Positions 33,371 through 45,447 of a DNA stretch of 64,000 nt are shown one piece after another (the first letter of the stretch is position 1; every line of letters starts with the position of its first letter). The stretch is from contig NW_026944383.1 of NCBI RefSeq assembly GCF_033439725.1, positions 682,001 to 746,000 on the forward strand. Reading direction: 5' to 3'. The translations under genes were made by a program, and so were the position numbers. The notes below the pieces were generated by a model, which worked only from the letters and a program-made list of their open reading frames with translations, was not told where the DNA came from and did no database searches. The DNA comes from Neurospora tetraspora (Eukaryota; Ascomycota; Sordariomycetes; Sordariales; Sordariaceae).

Positions 33371-35544
33371 TCATTGCTGCCATGGCGTTTGCTGTGCTGG
33401 CCTCGGAAACACCGGGATTGTCTCGAGCTGGTCGAACCCGCCCCCTATAGGCTGTTGGTTATGCTGCCACCCCACACCGGTAGCATGGTTCACGAACGCA
33501 CCCTGACGGAAAGGATTTGTGCTGCCCGTTGGCGTCGGAACAAGTGGGCCACCAGCAGTGACGGGACGCTGCTGCTGCTGTTGTTGAGCCGGCTGGGAAG
33601 CCGCGAAACCCCTCGCGAAGGGATTGGTTCCGGTCGGCTGTGGTTGTTGCGGAGGAGCCGACTGGAAAGGCGAGTTGGCTGGAGGAGAAGCAAAGGGTTG
33701 TGCCGCCTGGGGAGATGCGCGAGCAAAGGGGTTCGTAGACTGAGCAGTGACGGGGCGTTGCATTTGCTGTTGCTGCTGTTGTTGTGGTTGCTGCTGCTGG
33801 AAAGGGGAGTTGTTCGCTGGAGAGAATGGAGATCCCGTTTGCTGTTGGTTCATCATCATAGATTGTCGGAAAGGGTTGGTGACTTGCTGGGGTGGTTGAA
33901 GGCCTCCGAAGCCGGTGGTTGCGGCCGTCTGGAAATTCGCCATGGGATCCTGGGGAACAGGAGGCAACAAGGTGGCCTGGAAGCCTTGTTGCTGGGGAGG
34001 AAAGCCCCCATACCCAGCTCCCGTGAAAGCTTGTTGCATCTGTTGCTGAGGAACCTGCTGAACTTGACCAAAAGGATCCACTGTTGGCTGCTGTTGTTGC
34101 TGCTGGAAAGCCTGTTGGAAGGCAGCCTGAGCCGCAAAATCGTTGTTCTGAAACGGCTGACTGGGTTGAGGTTGGAAAGCAGCTTGTGCCCAGGGGTTTG
34201 CGCTCATTGGCATCTGTCCCTGAGGTTGCTGAAGCTGCGGTTGCGCCTGGACATTCATTTGCGTCTGGTTTTGCTCGATCGAGTCGAAGAAATCGATGAG
34301 GTTGGCATCCGCTGACTTGATAGGAATGGCCGGCCTTGATGACTCTTCCTTGGTGCTTGTGGTCGCCGAGGCAGTATTCTTCGTAGATGACTCTGCCTTT
34401 GGGAATTTCGATACGGAGGATGAACCTCCCTTCTTCTTCGCCTCCAGCTCGGCCAGATACTGCCTCCGGTGAATCTCAAAGTCCGGGTCCTTCAAGTAAT
34501 CCTCCAGCTGTCGTCCAAGGTTTACAGGAGCGTGCTTGAGCTTAGGAACCTCAACTCTAGTATGGTGCTCATATTGCCGAGCGACACTGAGGTAATGCAC
34601 CACGGAATCGGTTTGGCGGGCAAAGTTCCGGTAGATGTCCATAGCTCTCTCGGCATCAGGCTTTGACATTTCAAAGAAGTGGCCTAAAATCAGGTCAGCT
34701 TGGGGTTACGGGGCGACTGGTTAAGGCGGGTAAGGTCTTACCGAGAAGATTGATCATGGCCTGGTTCAGAGCTTGGAACAAGGCAAGAAGATCTAGAACC
34801 AGGAGCCTGAACACGGTAACCGTAATTTCGTTTTCTGGTTCGTTGTCCATGACCTGCTCATATGTGTCAGCAACAAGCGTCGAAAGCGAACACCCGGATA
34901 GTAACGTACATCACATTTAAGCAACGCAGTGAGCTGCTTCTGTACAGACTCTGTCTCTCGCAGCAAGCCTTTTTCGACTGAGAGCTTCTCTAACCGGTTC
35001 TCCCTGCCTCGAACCCAATCAATCTTTGTGTCGCGGTATGCTCGCACCCTTTCGGTAAGGTACTCGTGGTAATGACGGATGTTTCGACCTTGTGTTTGGA
35101 CTGCGTGACCGCTTGTTAGTACTCGGCGCAAAGAGCAAAGAAAGGAACCAATGGCTTCGGCACCACTCACTATCCGATACCATGCCCAAACCCAGCATAC
35201 TCCGGTGCTTAGCAAGGTATGCTAGGGTAACATCTGGCGAACCCTCTCGGATCATGAGGTGTACCGTAATCAAACTCTTGAAGACAACGGTCCATGTCGA
35301 ATCGCGCAACCGGGTCTGCAGTACCCTAAAGACCTCTCCCACTCCCGCCTCACCCGAATGTGTCGCGACAAGGATATGTTCGATGTACTTCGTCTTTGGA
35401 GGCGCGGCCTGTTGTCATGATCGATTGTAACCGTTAGCCGCTGGGTCGCAAGGCTCTGAAATGGCAGTGTAGGACAAGTAGGGCCGGCTGACGAACCTTG
35501 ATTTTGGTCGCGCCCTTGACGGACTTTTCGAAGGAGCTTGCCAT
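33371..35544 (-). CDS. YAP1801: ANTH-domain clathrin adaptor (AP180/CALM, Yap1801 type)
   Basis: Five exons, 35544-35497, 35408-35171, 35100-34910, 34853-34742 and 34683-33371, give 633 residues. Introns are 56-88 nt. The N-terminal ANTH domain (about 1-280) starts MASSFEKSVKGATKIKAAPP, with the Lys-rich PI(4,5)P2 site continuing into PPKTKYIEH; further marks are VFRVLQTRLRD and DIQTQGRNIRHYHEYL. The second half is Gln-rich and disordered, with at least four NPF motifs (STNPFRQ, TGTNPFAR, QSTNPFAR, VTNPFRQ) that bind EH-domain proteins such as Ede1/Pan1, and LIDFFDSIE as a possible adaptor motif. It acts in clathrin-mediated endocytosis at the plasma membrane. The symbol is by family; yeast has two paralogues. 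Confidence 0.88.
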
Positions 35545-37418
35545 CTTGTCTAGCTAGTCGCGACCAGAGGGCAACCTGCTCCTGGGTATTGAAAATGCGC
35601 TTGTAATATCAACTTCGGCGCGCGAATTCCAGCTTATCCGTCGCTCATCGGTTGTCGGGGTGTCGGAAGCGTATGGGGGGATTGACTCGGAACGATTGTA
35701 AGATTAAATGATGTCGTAGGTAAGTTGTAACGAATGGCGGGCGGCCTAACAGTTGGTACCGCTGTTGTTGGGTTGGGGGTTGCGGTCGGGCAGCGTCTGA
35801 GCTCGGAATAACTGGATGTATCTACTCGGAGTGTCTGATGTAATGACGGAGGTGGTCGTTGGCTGGAGGAAGTCGATGGAGCGGGAGTGTAGATGCCTCA
35901 ATACCGTGACCTTGGACGTCGGATGAACACAAGTAACCTAATCTATAAGGAAGCGCCCTGTGCAGCACTTTTGACTGGGGCCCCGGAACAGGTACTAGCG
36001 TTCTGTAGGCGATTCAATGTGTAGGGGGGAGCCGAGGGGGAACGGTAGGGGGAGCGACAGCGGTAGGGTAGGGAGATGTCGAAGCCAGTGCACGATTGGA
36101 GGTTGCACGGGGGACAGCTGCACGGGGAGCATGGGGACAACGGGAGAAGTGGAAGCGCAGAAGGTGACGGGCAGATTTCCTGGCGGATACGCGCTAGGAG
36201 GAAATACAAGGGACATGGGCTCCTCCAGTCTCCAGGCACGCCGTCCAGTGATCTCCGACAACATCACCCGGATTCCTTGTTCCACTTCTCTGATGTCGGG
36301 CGCCGGTCTGAATGGAACCACGTCGAGAATCACGACCGATGTTGAAAAGTGTTGCACCCAGAAAACTTGTGCATGACCCAAGGGTCTGGGTTACGATGGG
36401 GCTCACCCTCAAATCTCGACATGATGCGCTTGGGGAGATCGCAAATCACGCTATTGCCCATCTTATTTGGAGATTACTATATTCCACACTGATGCGTGCG
36501 CAAGCCGCCCATCCAAGACAGCCATTCTAGCGATATAAGTACGATATTGTACAACAGGACATCAGCGGTCTCCTCCTGAACTAGCCTCAGTGACCCCCAA
36601 TATGCGTAGGGGAACCACCAAGCTGTCTGACGAGGACTGAACCCCGCATATGTCCACGACGGATAACCGTCTCTTCAGCTTCAGCAACGTCTTACCTTTG
36701 AACCCACACTCGTAACAGTGAGTAGTAGGGTGTTTTAGATAATGAGTCCAAGGGAGGAACCCGAGCCTCAAGAACGGAGGCGGCGGTCAACGACCAGAGG
36801 GGAAAGGAAAACACAAAAACAAGAAAACAAGAACTCCTTCATTCAAATAGAATCAGAGTGCCGTGTTGGCGTCCGATGAGTAACAAGGTCGGTGTGCCGA
36901 ACGCTTATTTCAAAATTCCAACATTCCATTACAATCGAACCACTTAAGCCCCGTGAGGGGAGAGTTCGAAAGGTCAGGAAGGAGGAAGCTTCATCAAATT
37001 AACACCTAGGCTTTCATCATTTTGTTTTGAATGGAAGGGTCATGAAGAAAAAAAGAAGAAAATTCTCAAAAGCCGGCGCGCGGCAGAGGTTTTTGTTCCC
37101 TGCGGGCGCGACTGTGGACCCCACTTGGAATTTCGAAATCGTGCTCGAGCCAGCAATCTGCCGACCAACGAACGAGCAGCGAGCGGCAAGGTTAAGTGGG
37201 GCCGTTCAAACGCAGGAGCCTCCGGCGGGCAACGAGCTTCCCGTCCATCAAAGCTCAGACCATCTTACCACTCCCAGCTCAACCCTCACACGTCCCGTCT
37301 CGTCCACAGTCAACCCTGGACCGGGGCTCACACCACCAACAACCCCGTTCACGATGGAGCTCTCTCTACCAGAAGCGGAAGACGGAAGGTCGACAGACGT
37401 TGACGACATCAGACTGCC
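35545..37418. other. divergent intergenic region ANTH adaptor / MSD1
   Basis: About 1.9 kb. Holds one low-confidence small frame (35995-36381, listed separately). Otherwise no gene recognised. Confidence 0.5.
35995..36381 (-). CDS. possible orphan protein, 128 aa
   Basis: Open minus-strand frame starting MGHAQVFWVQHFSTSVVIL, Pro/Leu-rich towards the end. Codon choice looks moderately coding, but there is no recognised domain, and the frame lies in the upstream region of a divergent pair. It may be chance. Confidence 0.2.
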   Translation of the reverse strand: MGHAQVFWVQHFSTSVVILDVVPFRPAPDIREVEQGIRVMLSEITGRRAWRLEEPMSLVFPPSAYPPGNLPVTFCASTSPVVPMLPVQLSPVQPPIVHWLRHLPTLPLSLPLPFPLGSPLHIESPTER

Positions 37419-39748
37419 ATGGCTCAACCTCGCGTCTCCATGAGACGGCTCTGTAGACTAATACCATCTCAGAATTCGAGACTCTACACAAGCCGCACAA
37501 GCCCTCAATGGCAGTCGCTGAAATGCCTGCCCCGGAACTCGCAACGCCTGCTTCACACTTCCTCCGCTCTTGCTTCACCAGCAGGTGATAAAGTAACCGG
37601 CCAAACGTTGCGCGAGGAATGGGCACAGTACAGTAGGTCTTCGCCGTGTTATACTATGCCTTAGCTGAGCTTGGCTGATGCGGGCCAGGCCATTTTCCCA
37701 GTGCATCCAAAGCCGCTGACTTTGTCGAGGGCAACAAGGTCACCGTCCATGGCTTTCTCCTCAAACGAAGAGTCAAGAGCTCAAAACTGGTGTTTGCCGA
37801 CATCCAGGTTGAGAATGGCCCTTCGGTACAAGTCACGGCCACGTTCAAGGAGGATGGAAGCCCAAAGCAGTTGGCCACCAAGGCCCTGAGAGCAGTCCCC
37901 TTGTATAGCCCCGTGTGCGTGACTGGAATCGTTGCTCAACTCAATGGTAGCCGTATCGACTTGGACCTTGACGCCATTCAGCCTCTCAATGCCTTCCCCA
38001 AGGACATCATCGTCTCCGAGGGCGTTCAGTTCCCGGCCTCTGCCAGGCATCTCCAAATCCGCTTCTCAGACCCCCTCCGCTCTCGACTGCTGGCCCGTCC
38101 CCAGATCGGCTTCCAACTCAGGAAGACACTCAACGACCTTGACTTTACCGAGGTGGAAACACCCATTCTGTTCAAGTCCACTCCTGAGGGAGCAAGAGAG
38201 TTCTTGGTCCCGACGAGACGTCGTGGGCTAGCTTATGCTTTGCCCCAGAGTCCGCAGCAATACAAGCAGATCCTCATGTCGAGTGGTATCCGTGGATACT
38301 ACCAGTTTGCTCGCTGCTTCCGTGATGAAGATTTGAGAGCCGATCGTCAGCCCGAGTTTACCCAGGTATGTCAGCCTTCTGCCCCTTACTTATGGGCTTT
38401 CTTCTATGTCATACGCTAATAATTCTCGGTGCAGCTTGATCTGGAGATGGGATTTGCCACGGGCGAGGATGTCATGCGCACTGTCGAGACTCTTGTCACC
38501 CAGCTGCTTCCTGCTTTGAATGCCCAGTTCAACATCGTGAAAAGCGGTGATGATATCTATCCTGTACCCAAGCGTGGCCTGAACAACGGCGAATCGACCG
38601 AAAATGGTGACCTTCAATGGCCTGAGCCTACTGCCCCTTTTCTTCGGCTCACATATGACGAGGCCATGACAAGATTCGGTATCGACAAGCCCGACCTCCG
38701 GATCCCCTTCGAGGTACGTCTTCCCACTCCCAATATGGTAATCAAGCTGTCTAACAACTAACTCTAGCTTCACCGTGTCGACCATGTCCTTCCCGCCCAG
38801 TTTGTCTCTATGATCACGCACACCGAACAGCCCATCGTCGAGGCCTTCCGCATCCGTCCCGAGCTCGACGGCGAAACCGTCACTCCCGCTACCATTGCCG
38901 AGTTCGTCGACAAACTCATGGACCAACTCCCCAAGCCCCTTGCCAAGAACCCCGACGGAGCTCCCGCCGCCCTCATGTTCGACTCCAAGAAGCCTCTCTG
39001 CGGCCTGTCCTCCCTTGGCTTCGAGGGCTTCGACGCACTCACCAGCATGGAAGCCTTTTCCGACCTTGAAGACGGCGACGTGCTCGTCTTCCAGGCGCGC
39101 AAGAACGCCCCCTTCCAAGGCGAAGGCTCCACGGCCCTCGGCGTCGCCCGCACCCACTTCTACCACTCCTTCATATCCGCCGGTCTCCTGCCGCGGAGCT
39201 TCGACCTCAAGTTCCTCTGGGTCGTCAACTTCCCCATGTTCACTCCGGACGACGGCATCGACCCCGGCCAGGGCGGCCAAGCCGGGTTCAAAGCGACGCA
39301 CCACCCCTTTACCGCGCCGCTCACGGAAGCCGACGTCGAGCTGCTCGCCACCGACCCGCTCAAGGCGCGCGCCGACCACTATGACCTCGTCGTCAACGGC
39401 GTCGAGCTCGGCGGCGGCAGTCGCCGTATCCACCTGTCTTCCATGCAGGAGTACGTGATGCGCAACATCCTCAAAATGACGGATGCGGGCCTGGCCCAGT
39501 TCTCTCACCTGCTCGAGGCGTTGCGGGCGGGATGTCCGCCGCATGCTGGGTTCGCGCTTGGTTTCGATAGGCTGGTCGCTGTGCTGACGCACACGGATTC
39601 CGTGAGGGACGTGATTGCCTTCCCCAAGAGCATGAAGGGAGAGGATCTGACGGTCAAGAGCCCGAGTAGGATGACGGCTCAGCAGTTGGAAACTTACCAT
39701 TTGGCGATCGCGGAGAAGAAAAAAGTGGAGGAGAAGCAGGACGTTTGA
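37419..39748 (+). CDS. MSD1: Aspartyl-tRNA synthetase, mitochondrial
   Basis: Exons 37419-37632, 37689-38365, 38435-38713 and 38768-39748 give 716 residues. The first 55 or so residues are an Arg/Ser/Leu-rich presequence without acids in its core (e.g. [19 protein letters not shown]). Then an OB-fold anticodon-binding domain ([19 protein letters not shown]), class II motif 1 (near [20 protein letters not shown]), motif 2 split by an intron ([17 protein letters not shown] joined to LDLEMGF), an insert with FEGFDAL and [12 protein letters not shown] as in bacterial-type AspRS, and motif 3 ([14 protein letters not shown]). It charges mitochondrial tRNA-Asp. The first intron (37633-37688) is chosen because it is the splice that joins the presequence to the OB-fold frame. 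Confidence 0.92.
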
Positions 39749-40371
39749 GAGAAGAAAAATGGGCTGAGAAGGTGAAAGTGTTGCTGCAGCCTCCATGCGC
39801 TGTATGCTTGACCTGCGACCTAGCTCAACGGCTTCACAGACAATGTGCTGTGCTGTACATTAAATGAAAGATCAATCTTGGTATGCTACCGTCCATATGC
39901 ACCCCTCGGTTTCGCAACGCTCCCTTGACATCCTCCCGTCGGTAAGGTTGGGCTGACTTGAACCACCACCTGACACCTCTCATTGAAAGCCGCATTCACT
40001 GGTGAGAAGCGGAAACATCCCAAATGTGCTCACCGTTCCTATCTCTAACCATGCAACTATGGTACAACGCAGCTAAATGGCCTGAGAAGCGGTGTTATAG
40101 AAGGGATCTGCGCAGTCTGTACCACAAATTCTACCTCAAGCCCACAGGCTGAACATGTCTTCAGACCACAACATTGCAAAATATCGTATGATATTGAAAC
40201 ACCTCGATTTCGTGTTTGCAGATTTACCACAGAGACAAAGAAGATAGACGGTTGAAGCTTGGGATAAAGACCCTGAACCATCATGCTCAGCTAGCTCGGC
40301 AGTCATGCTAATTGTCATTGAAGTTTTCATCTCATTTTCCCCTCAAGGGTCTTGGTGCGGTGAGTACTCTG
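39749..40371. other. intergenic, 3' of MSD1
   Basis: No gene or repeat recognised; probable MSD1 3' UTR and promoter of the small gene that follows. Confidence 0.55.
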
Positions 40372-40800
40372 ATGAGTACCGCTACACCTGACCCGAACCC
40401 GAAGACATGGTCAAACAATCAACCATCAGGATCGACACTGAGGGAACCGACGCGCAAGTCCAAAGACTCGGAGAGCAAGTCCAAAGCCTGGGAGTCAGAG
40501 GCCAAGTTCAACACCAAAAGAGCAACTTCTGGAGGAACCATCAAGTGTGAGAACGCCCTGTTTCTATACACGATCTACCCTATTACTATTATACAGAGCC
40601 ATTCCCACAAAAATTTTCCTCTATGGCCCCCTTCCTTCTCATCATTCAAATTGAAGTCATTCCGTGTCCTCTTTATATGTACAACCCTTCTTTTCCTCCA
40701 AGTCAAACTATCCTGGTGCGATAACTGGCTAACAACTAACAACTTTGCCATTGTCAGAACCGAGTACAAAAGCCATGATATGTTGCGGTTGTGCCTATAG
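40372..40800 (+). CDS. possible small polar protein, about 57-71 aa
   Basis: ATG 40372 opens a Ser/Lys/Thr-rich frame (MSTATPDPNPKTWSNNQPSG ... RATSGGTIK). A very strong branch site and acceptor (two CTAAC copies before ATTGTCAG, ending 40757) indicates a real intron. Two donors are possible. GTGAGA at 40547 makes the joined codon T|AA a stop right after GGTIK (58 residues). GTGTGA at 40545 gives a 71-residue protein ending at 40800. No family recognised. Confidence 0.4.
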   Translation: MSTATPDPNPKTWSNNQPSGSTLREPTRKSKDSESKSKAWESEAKFNTKRATSGGTIKCENALFLYTIYPITIIQSHSHKNFPLWPPSFSSFKLKSFRVLFICTTLLFLQVKLSWCDNWLTTNNFAIVRTEYKSHDMLRLCL

Positions 40801-41070
40801 CCAGGCTCCGGCTCCGCAAGAGAAAAAGCAAAGTCATTGGACTGTCAACCAGCTCGAGTGTACTTTTTCGTCCGTCGAGAGAGTGAGCGAGAGAGAGAGA
40901 GCTTTGAGAAGTTTTGGTCAACTTGTCATCGAAAGTCTTGATGTCGGTCAGGAGTCGACAAGCCGAAGATGGAAGAGCCACCGAATGTCACAACTCTTCT
41001 ATCACTTCATCAACCACCCAAGCCCTTCCCCTCCTCTCTCCCACGAACCAAAGGAAACATTTACAGCTTC
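40801..41070. other. intergenic
   Basis: No gene seen; contains a GAGA-type simple stretch near 40880-40900. Confidence 0.5.
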
Positions 41071-42390
41071 TTAAAGCTGCACAAACATCAATCCAGCGAG
41101 ACCAACAGCCAACGCAATCTTCGCATCAACCTTCTGTCCAGCAGCACCAGCAAGCTTAACGTCCGCGAACCCCGCACGCTGCATGTCGTCCGCGCTGCCG
41201 CCCGTGGCCGCCGCAGGCTCAGGCGCGACAGTAGAGAGAACCAAACCGCCATCTCCACCATATGCTGCGTAGCCGGTTCCCCAGGGGGCGTCACCACCCT
41301 CCTCGGGGCAGGGTTCCTCGCCTTCCGCCCACGCATCACCGGTGGCTGTGGGCCAGGCTGAGGGCCAGGCTGAGGGCCAGGCTGAGGGCCAGGCTGAGGG
41401 CCAGGCTGAGGGCCAGGCTGAGGGCGAGGCTGAGGGCCAGGCTGAGGGCCAGGCTGTGGACCAGGCGTCCTCGCCCTCGTCGCCACTACCGTCATCCTGG
41501 GTGTCATCGGCAGCGCTCTCGGACGGAGCGGCGGACTCGTAAGCGGACTCGGCGGCAGAAGAGGCAGCACCGAAAGAAGCGGCAGCAGAAGAAGCGGCAA
41601 TATCCTGATTGGCGCTCTCAGACTCAGAAGCGGCGGCGGCGGAAGGGGCGGCGGAGGACTCGGCCTTATTGGCGGCAGAAGGGGCGGCGGAGGACTCAGC
41701 GGCCTCGGCGGCGGAGGAAGGGGCGGCAGAGGACTCAGCGGCCTCGGCGGCGGAGGAAGGGGCGGCGGAGGACTCAGCGGCCTCGGCGGCGGAGGAAGGG
41801 GCGGCGGAAGCAGCGTTGGCCTTGTCAGCCGCAGTCGACTCGGGAGCCGCCGAGCTGGCAGCCGAAGCGGCCTTGGCAGCGGCGCTGGAGGCGGCCTTGG
41901 CATCAGAAGAGACAGCAGCGGCCTGGGATGAGAGCGCGGCGGCAGATGCGGCGGCAGCGGAGCTGGCAGCTGCGCGCATCTCGAGTGGATGGACGGTTAC
42001 TACCTCCACGACCTTCTCGACGACAACTTCTGTGTTGTCGTCTTGAGGGGAGCGCTTGCGCTGGGCGGGCTCGACGACCTCCTCGACGACAACTTCCTTG
42101 ACGACGTCGGTCTCGTCCTGGCGGGCGTAGACGGAGCGGGGGACAGAGGCCAAATGGAAAGCAGACGCCCTATCATTTTTACGTGTTAGCAAAGGGGGCG
42201 AAGCACAGGAGAGAGAGAGAGTTGTTAGGAAGTCAGCAGGTGGTAAGACTTACACTCTCTTGAACAGAGAATTAGACCGTTCCAGGTCTCTTTCCCTCAG
42301 GGCCACATCTCTGTTTGGAACAGCAGAACCTGAGGCGCTGAGGGCCAAGGCCCAAAGGACCCAAACGGTGGTCCAGGTGAAGGAACGCAT
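41071..42390 (-). CDS. Ser/Ala-rich GPI-anchored cell-wall protein
   Basis: Two exons, 42390-42254 and 42169-41071 (intron 42170-42253), give 411 residues. The N-terminus (MRSFTWTTVWVLWALALSAS) is a clear signal peptide; SLFKR just before VASAF is a likely Kex2 site. Then follow acid/Val-rich repeats (VVKEVVVEEVVEP, VVVEKVVEVV), a long Ala/Ser region with 13-residue repeats of the APSSAAEAAESSA type, and a tract of WPSA units. The C-terminus has a small-residue stretch (LAGAAGQ) and a hydrophobic tail (ALAVGLAGLMFVQL), a GPI signal. Likely located on the cell wall or plasma membrane. No catalytic domain seen, so a structural or adhesion role is inferred. Confidence 0.8.
41345..41462 (-). repeat. 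12-bp coding tandem repeat (WPSA units)
   Basis: About nine to ten near-identical copies of gccaggctgagg, encoding WPSA on the minus strand. A variable-number tandem repeat within the GPI protein. Confidence 0.85.
41660..41815 (-). repeat. 39-bp coding tandem repeat (Ala/Ser)
   Basis: Three to four copies of a 39-bp unit (gcggcggaggactcagcggc core) encode the repeated APSSAAEAAESSA block of the GPI protein. Confidence 0.8.
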
Positions 42391-45300
42391 GGCTGCTACG
42401 GTCGAGGTAGTTAGCAGGTATGCTGGGGTTGGCGGAGGTGGAAACGATCGGAAGCGCCGAAGTTGGTGCTGCCAAAACGAGGGAGAGGGACGGACTTCTT
42501 TTTCAAAAGAAGCGAGTGAATTGGATGGCTTTATGACAAAAGATTCGCTGAAAACGATGGTTGTTTTCGAGATAGCGAAGTCGATGTTTTCGAGTGTGAT
42601 GCTCTGAGGAAAACAAACCCGTCTTTGGGTGCGGAATGGATCTCCTTAAGTATCCATATGTCTCAAGCTGTTTCAACAAGTTTAACTTCCATTTTCCCGA
42701 GGCTTCAGCCGTGAAAGGAGAGACTCACGTCCCGTCGGGGTCCGACAAGCAAGTTACAAGGTCCCGATATGCCGTTTGAAACTGGGAACCGAAAGACCTG
42801 CCTCCTGCATAAGACGGAGCCTACAGGAGAAGAGTGGCTGGGTTTTGCATTGCAGGTGCTTCTTTTTCTTCACGACCCAGGGGCTCGGAGGTTCATCGAC
42901 CGAATGCCGCCCCTTTGCCAAAGCACATCCTTCATCCATCATGGTCACTCCAAAGCCCTCCTGGTTAATAAAAAGAGCCTTGAGTGATTCCAGAGTACGG
43001 TTAGTATGAGATGAAGAAGTGAAGCCTCCTCAGAGAAATTCCCATATGAAAACATCACCAGAAGGGATAAGACACCATCACACAGACTCAAAAATGAGAG
43101 ACGCACACAACTTTCGCTCACAACCTCACAAGCGAGTGAGCGAGTGACTACCTACCTAAGCACAGACTCGCACAACTGACCTCGCATATCATTACAGTAC
43201 ATAGACTTTGGACTTTGACATCTTGGTAAATTCGTCATTCTCACTGCGATGCTGAAGTGCTGAGCCACACGTTGATTTCTAAGCCAGTCAACTGGTCCAT
43301 TTTCCTGAATGTTCCAAGCATGGAATGCGATAGCGGTCGCGCGTAGGTAACTCAGTTGCCGCTTCTTCGATGGACACGAGAAAGGCGACAGTTGAGGCTG
43401 CGGATGCGAGTTGCGGATGCGAAAAATCCCCTCAACGCGGCTGGTCTTTTGAGGAGATGATGACCGACGGATGCCTATCCATCACCGAGGACGCCTGTCT
43501 ACGTACCTCTACTTGCCGCGGACTCGCGGAACCCGAAGATAGGTATCCAAAATTCAAGTTCAGATTCAAAGGCGTTCGACAACAACTTGCATGCTGCTTG
43601 ACGGCTGTCAACAGCAAATGGTACACTGCACCTTTAAGTTCTTCTCATGCTGGCTAGAGCTTGAGCTTGAGCACTGACGGTCCGATATCCATCACCGAAG
43701 ACTTTCTATTTACCGCAAGACTCGAGATATTGAAGACTGGTTGCCAGCTGTTTTTTGACAGCCGTCAAGGAGCATGTAACGATGATGTACGTTGCTGTCG
43801 AGCGCCTTTACATGACTCTGCAACCTGGGTTCAGGAACCTGGATTCTGGACATCTCGAGTCTTTGCGCTTTTTACTTCCGCCGAGGCTCTCTGCTGTGTA
43901 TATTCAACCTGAAACTCTTCGGAACTCTGTAGACCAGCGCTGTATTTCATAACACGAACTCTTCACTTGAACTTCTCCCCCTCCCAGTGCTTCCTCCTCT
44001 TCTGGCTCTGGCTTTTGCTCTAAACCGAGCCATGTTAACCGTGGCACCGAAGTCGGTATCGAGTACTATCGGATATCAAGGTGGCACTGGCTTTCAAGGC
44101 TGCACACATATATATGTAAGCCCCATGTTGACAAAGCACGCAAAACAGAAACGCACGCATGCAAAACAGAAATGCAGTTACAACTGAAATGCAAAGAAGA
44201 GGGGGTTTCAGACACATCCAGGTCCATCCGTTCAATCGGGAACCCAATTACACCGACAGTCCGGGACCACAGGAGCGCAGTTGTCTCAGTGAGGTTGTTG
44301 ACGATGATTTGTAAGACGTGCAGTGGGAGATGGAAGATGGACTGTGGACGGGAAGTTTTCGAGAACTTGGAACCAGGCTCGGCAACGGGATATTTCAAAC
44401 AAGATGTCCAGCATTAACGCGCTAACACGCAGTGCATGGCATGAGCGAGAGTAATGACAATGCTTGAAAACAGGCAGTCTCAGTCATGTGAGGCGGTCGT
44501 AGCCAGGATTTCGTGGTAGAAGGCTGCAGTAGAAGATGTAAGGAGCAGGTGGCCAACTTGTTTCGCGCAGAACACCCAAAGAGGCAATGAGTAAACATGT
44601 GTGTCGGATTAACCCCTTTATCCCATCGCAACACCACAAGCAAGGCAAACATCATCCAGGAAGGGTAAAATCACTGTATGATCCGATAAAGTCACGGTAT
44701 CTAACACAATTGGGCTGCTTCATGTCGGCAGACAATTATGAACCATCGACAGGATCGATACCACAGCTGAATGTGGCAAGATAGGCATGTAAAGAGGGTT
44801 CAGCAAATGGGTTGTCATTGAGAATGCTTTGCCCCATGTTTGTCAGCTCTTAGTTGTTAAGGGAGCAAAAACTCCGATATGCATCGGCTTCTCACTACAG
44901 TATCAAGCTTCCTAGCATCGACCTTGATATCTGGACATCCTCTGTGCCTCTCAAGCAGGCAACTTCAATCTAAGTATCTGGACTGCAGGAAAAGGCTGGC
45001 CGGATCGATCAGTTGTTGACTCGGAGGCTTCACGACTAACTTGAACTGCAGTGCACTGCAGCGGTTACGAAGCCGTCTGGTTCGCGCGAGTTGAGTACGG
45101 TAAGTTTCACACCTAATAATCCCAGCTGTTAGAAGGGGTAGTAGAGCGACGGATTGATTTTCACATAATTAAGAAATGCCGTCACTAACAGAAGCAACTA
45201 CGCCAGCAGTTTATCTCGTAAATTACGAGTTTCGTCATTTTCTGTCCGACTCCTTCGCAATAAGTCAGCCGAGGGAGGAGCGACCACGGTTGGACCCGAG

Positions 45301-45447
45301 AGTAAAGCGCGCAGATAGAAACAGCGAGCTGAGAATGTCGACTCGGAAACTCGAACTCAAAGGCCTCACTGCACACGCTACTTGGGTAATGAGACCGCGG
45401 CGAGAAGAAGTCAGTTGATGATAACGAATCCACCTGGGGAAAAGATA
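42391..45447. other. 3-kb gene-poor intergenic region
   Basis: No gene supported on either strand. A degenerate direct duplication is visible: tatccatcaccgaggacg near 43479 and tatccatcaccgaagact near 43685, with similar following text including a gacngctgtcaa-like motif. A mini-exon-like segment with CTAAC, acceptor and GTAAGT donor lies near 45030-45105, but no frame supports a gene. Confidence 0.45.

Noticed and set aside
33272-34315. 347-residue plus-strand Leu/Arg-rich frame
   Set aside because: Antisense to the Gln-rich half of the ANTH adaptor; CAG/CTG repeats keep it open.
36590-36770. tRNA-like GGTTCA motifs on the minus strand
   Set aside because: No cloverleaf can be drawn; acceptor and D stems are missing.
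38390-39796. 468-residue minus-strand frame
   Set aside because: Antisense to MSD1 exons 3-4 and runs through a well-supported intron.
41262-42101. 279-residue plus-strand Arg-rich frame
   Set aside because: Shadow of the Ala/Ser repeats of the GPI protein.
45030-45105. possible mini-exon (CTAAC, acceptor, then GTAAGT)
   Set aside because: No coding frame on either side connects to it.
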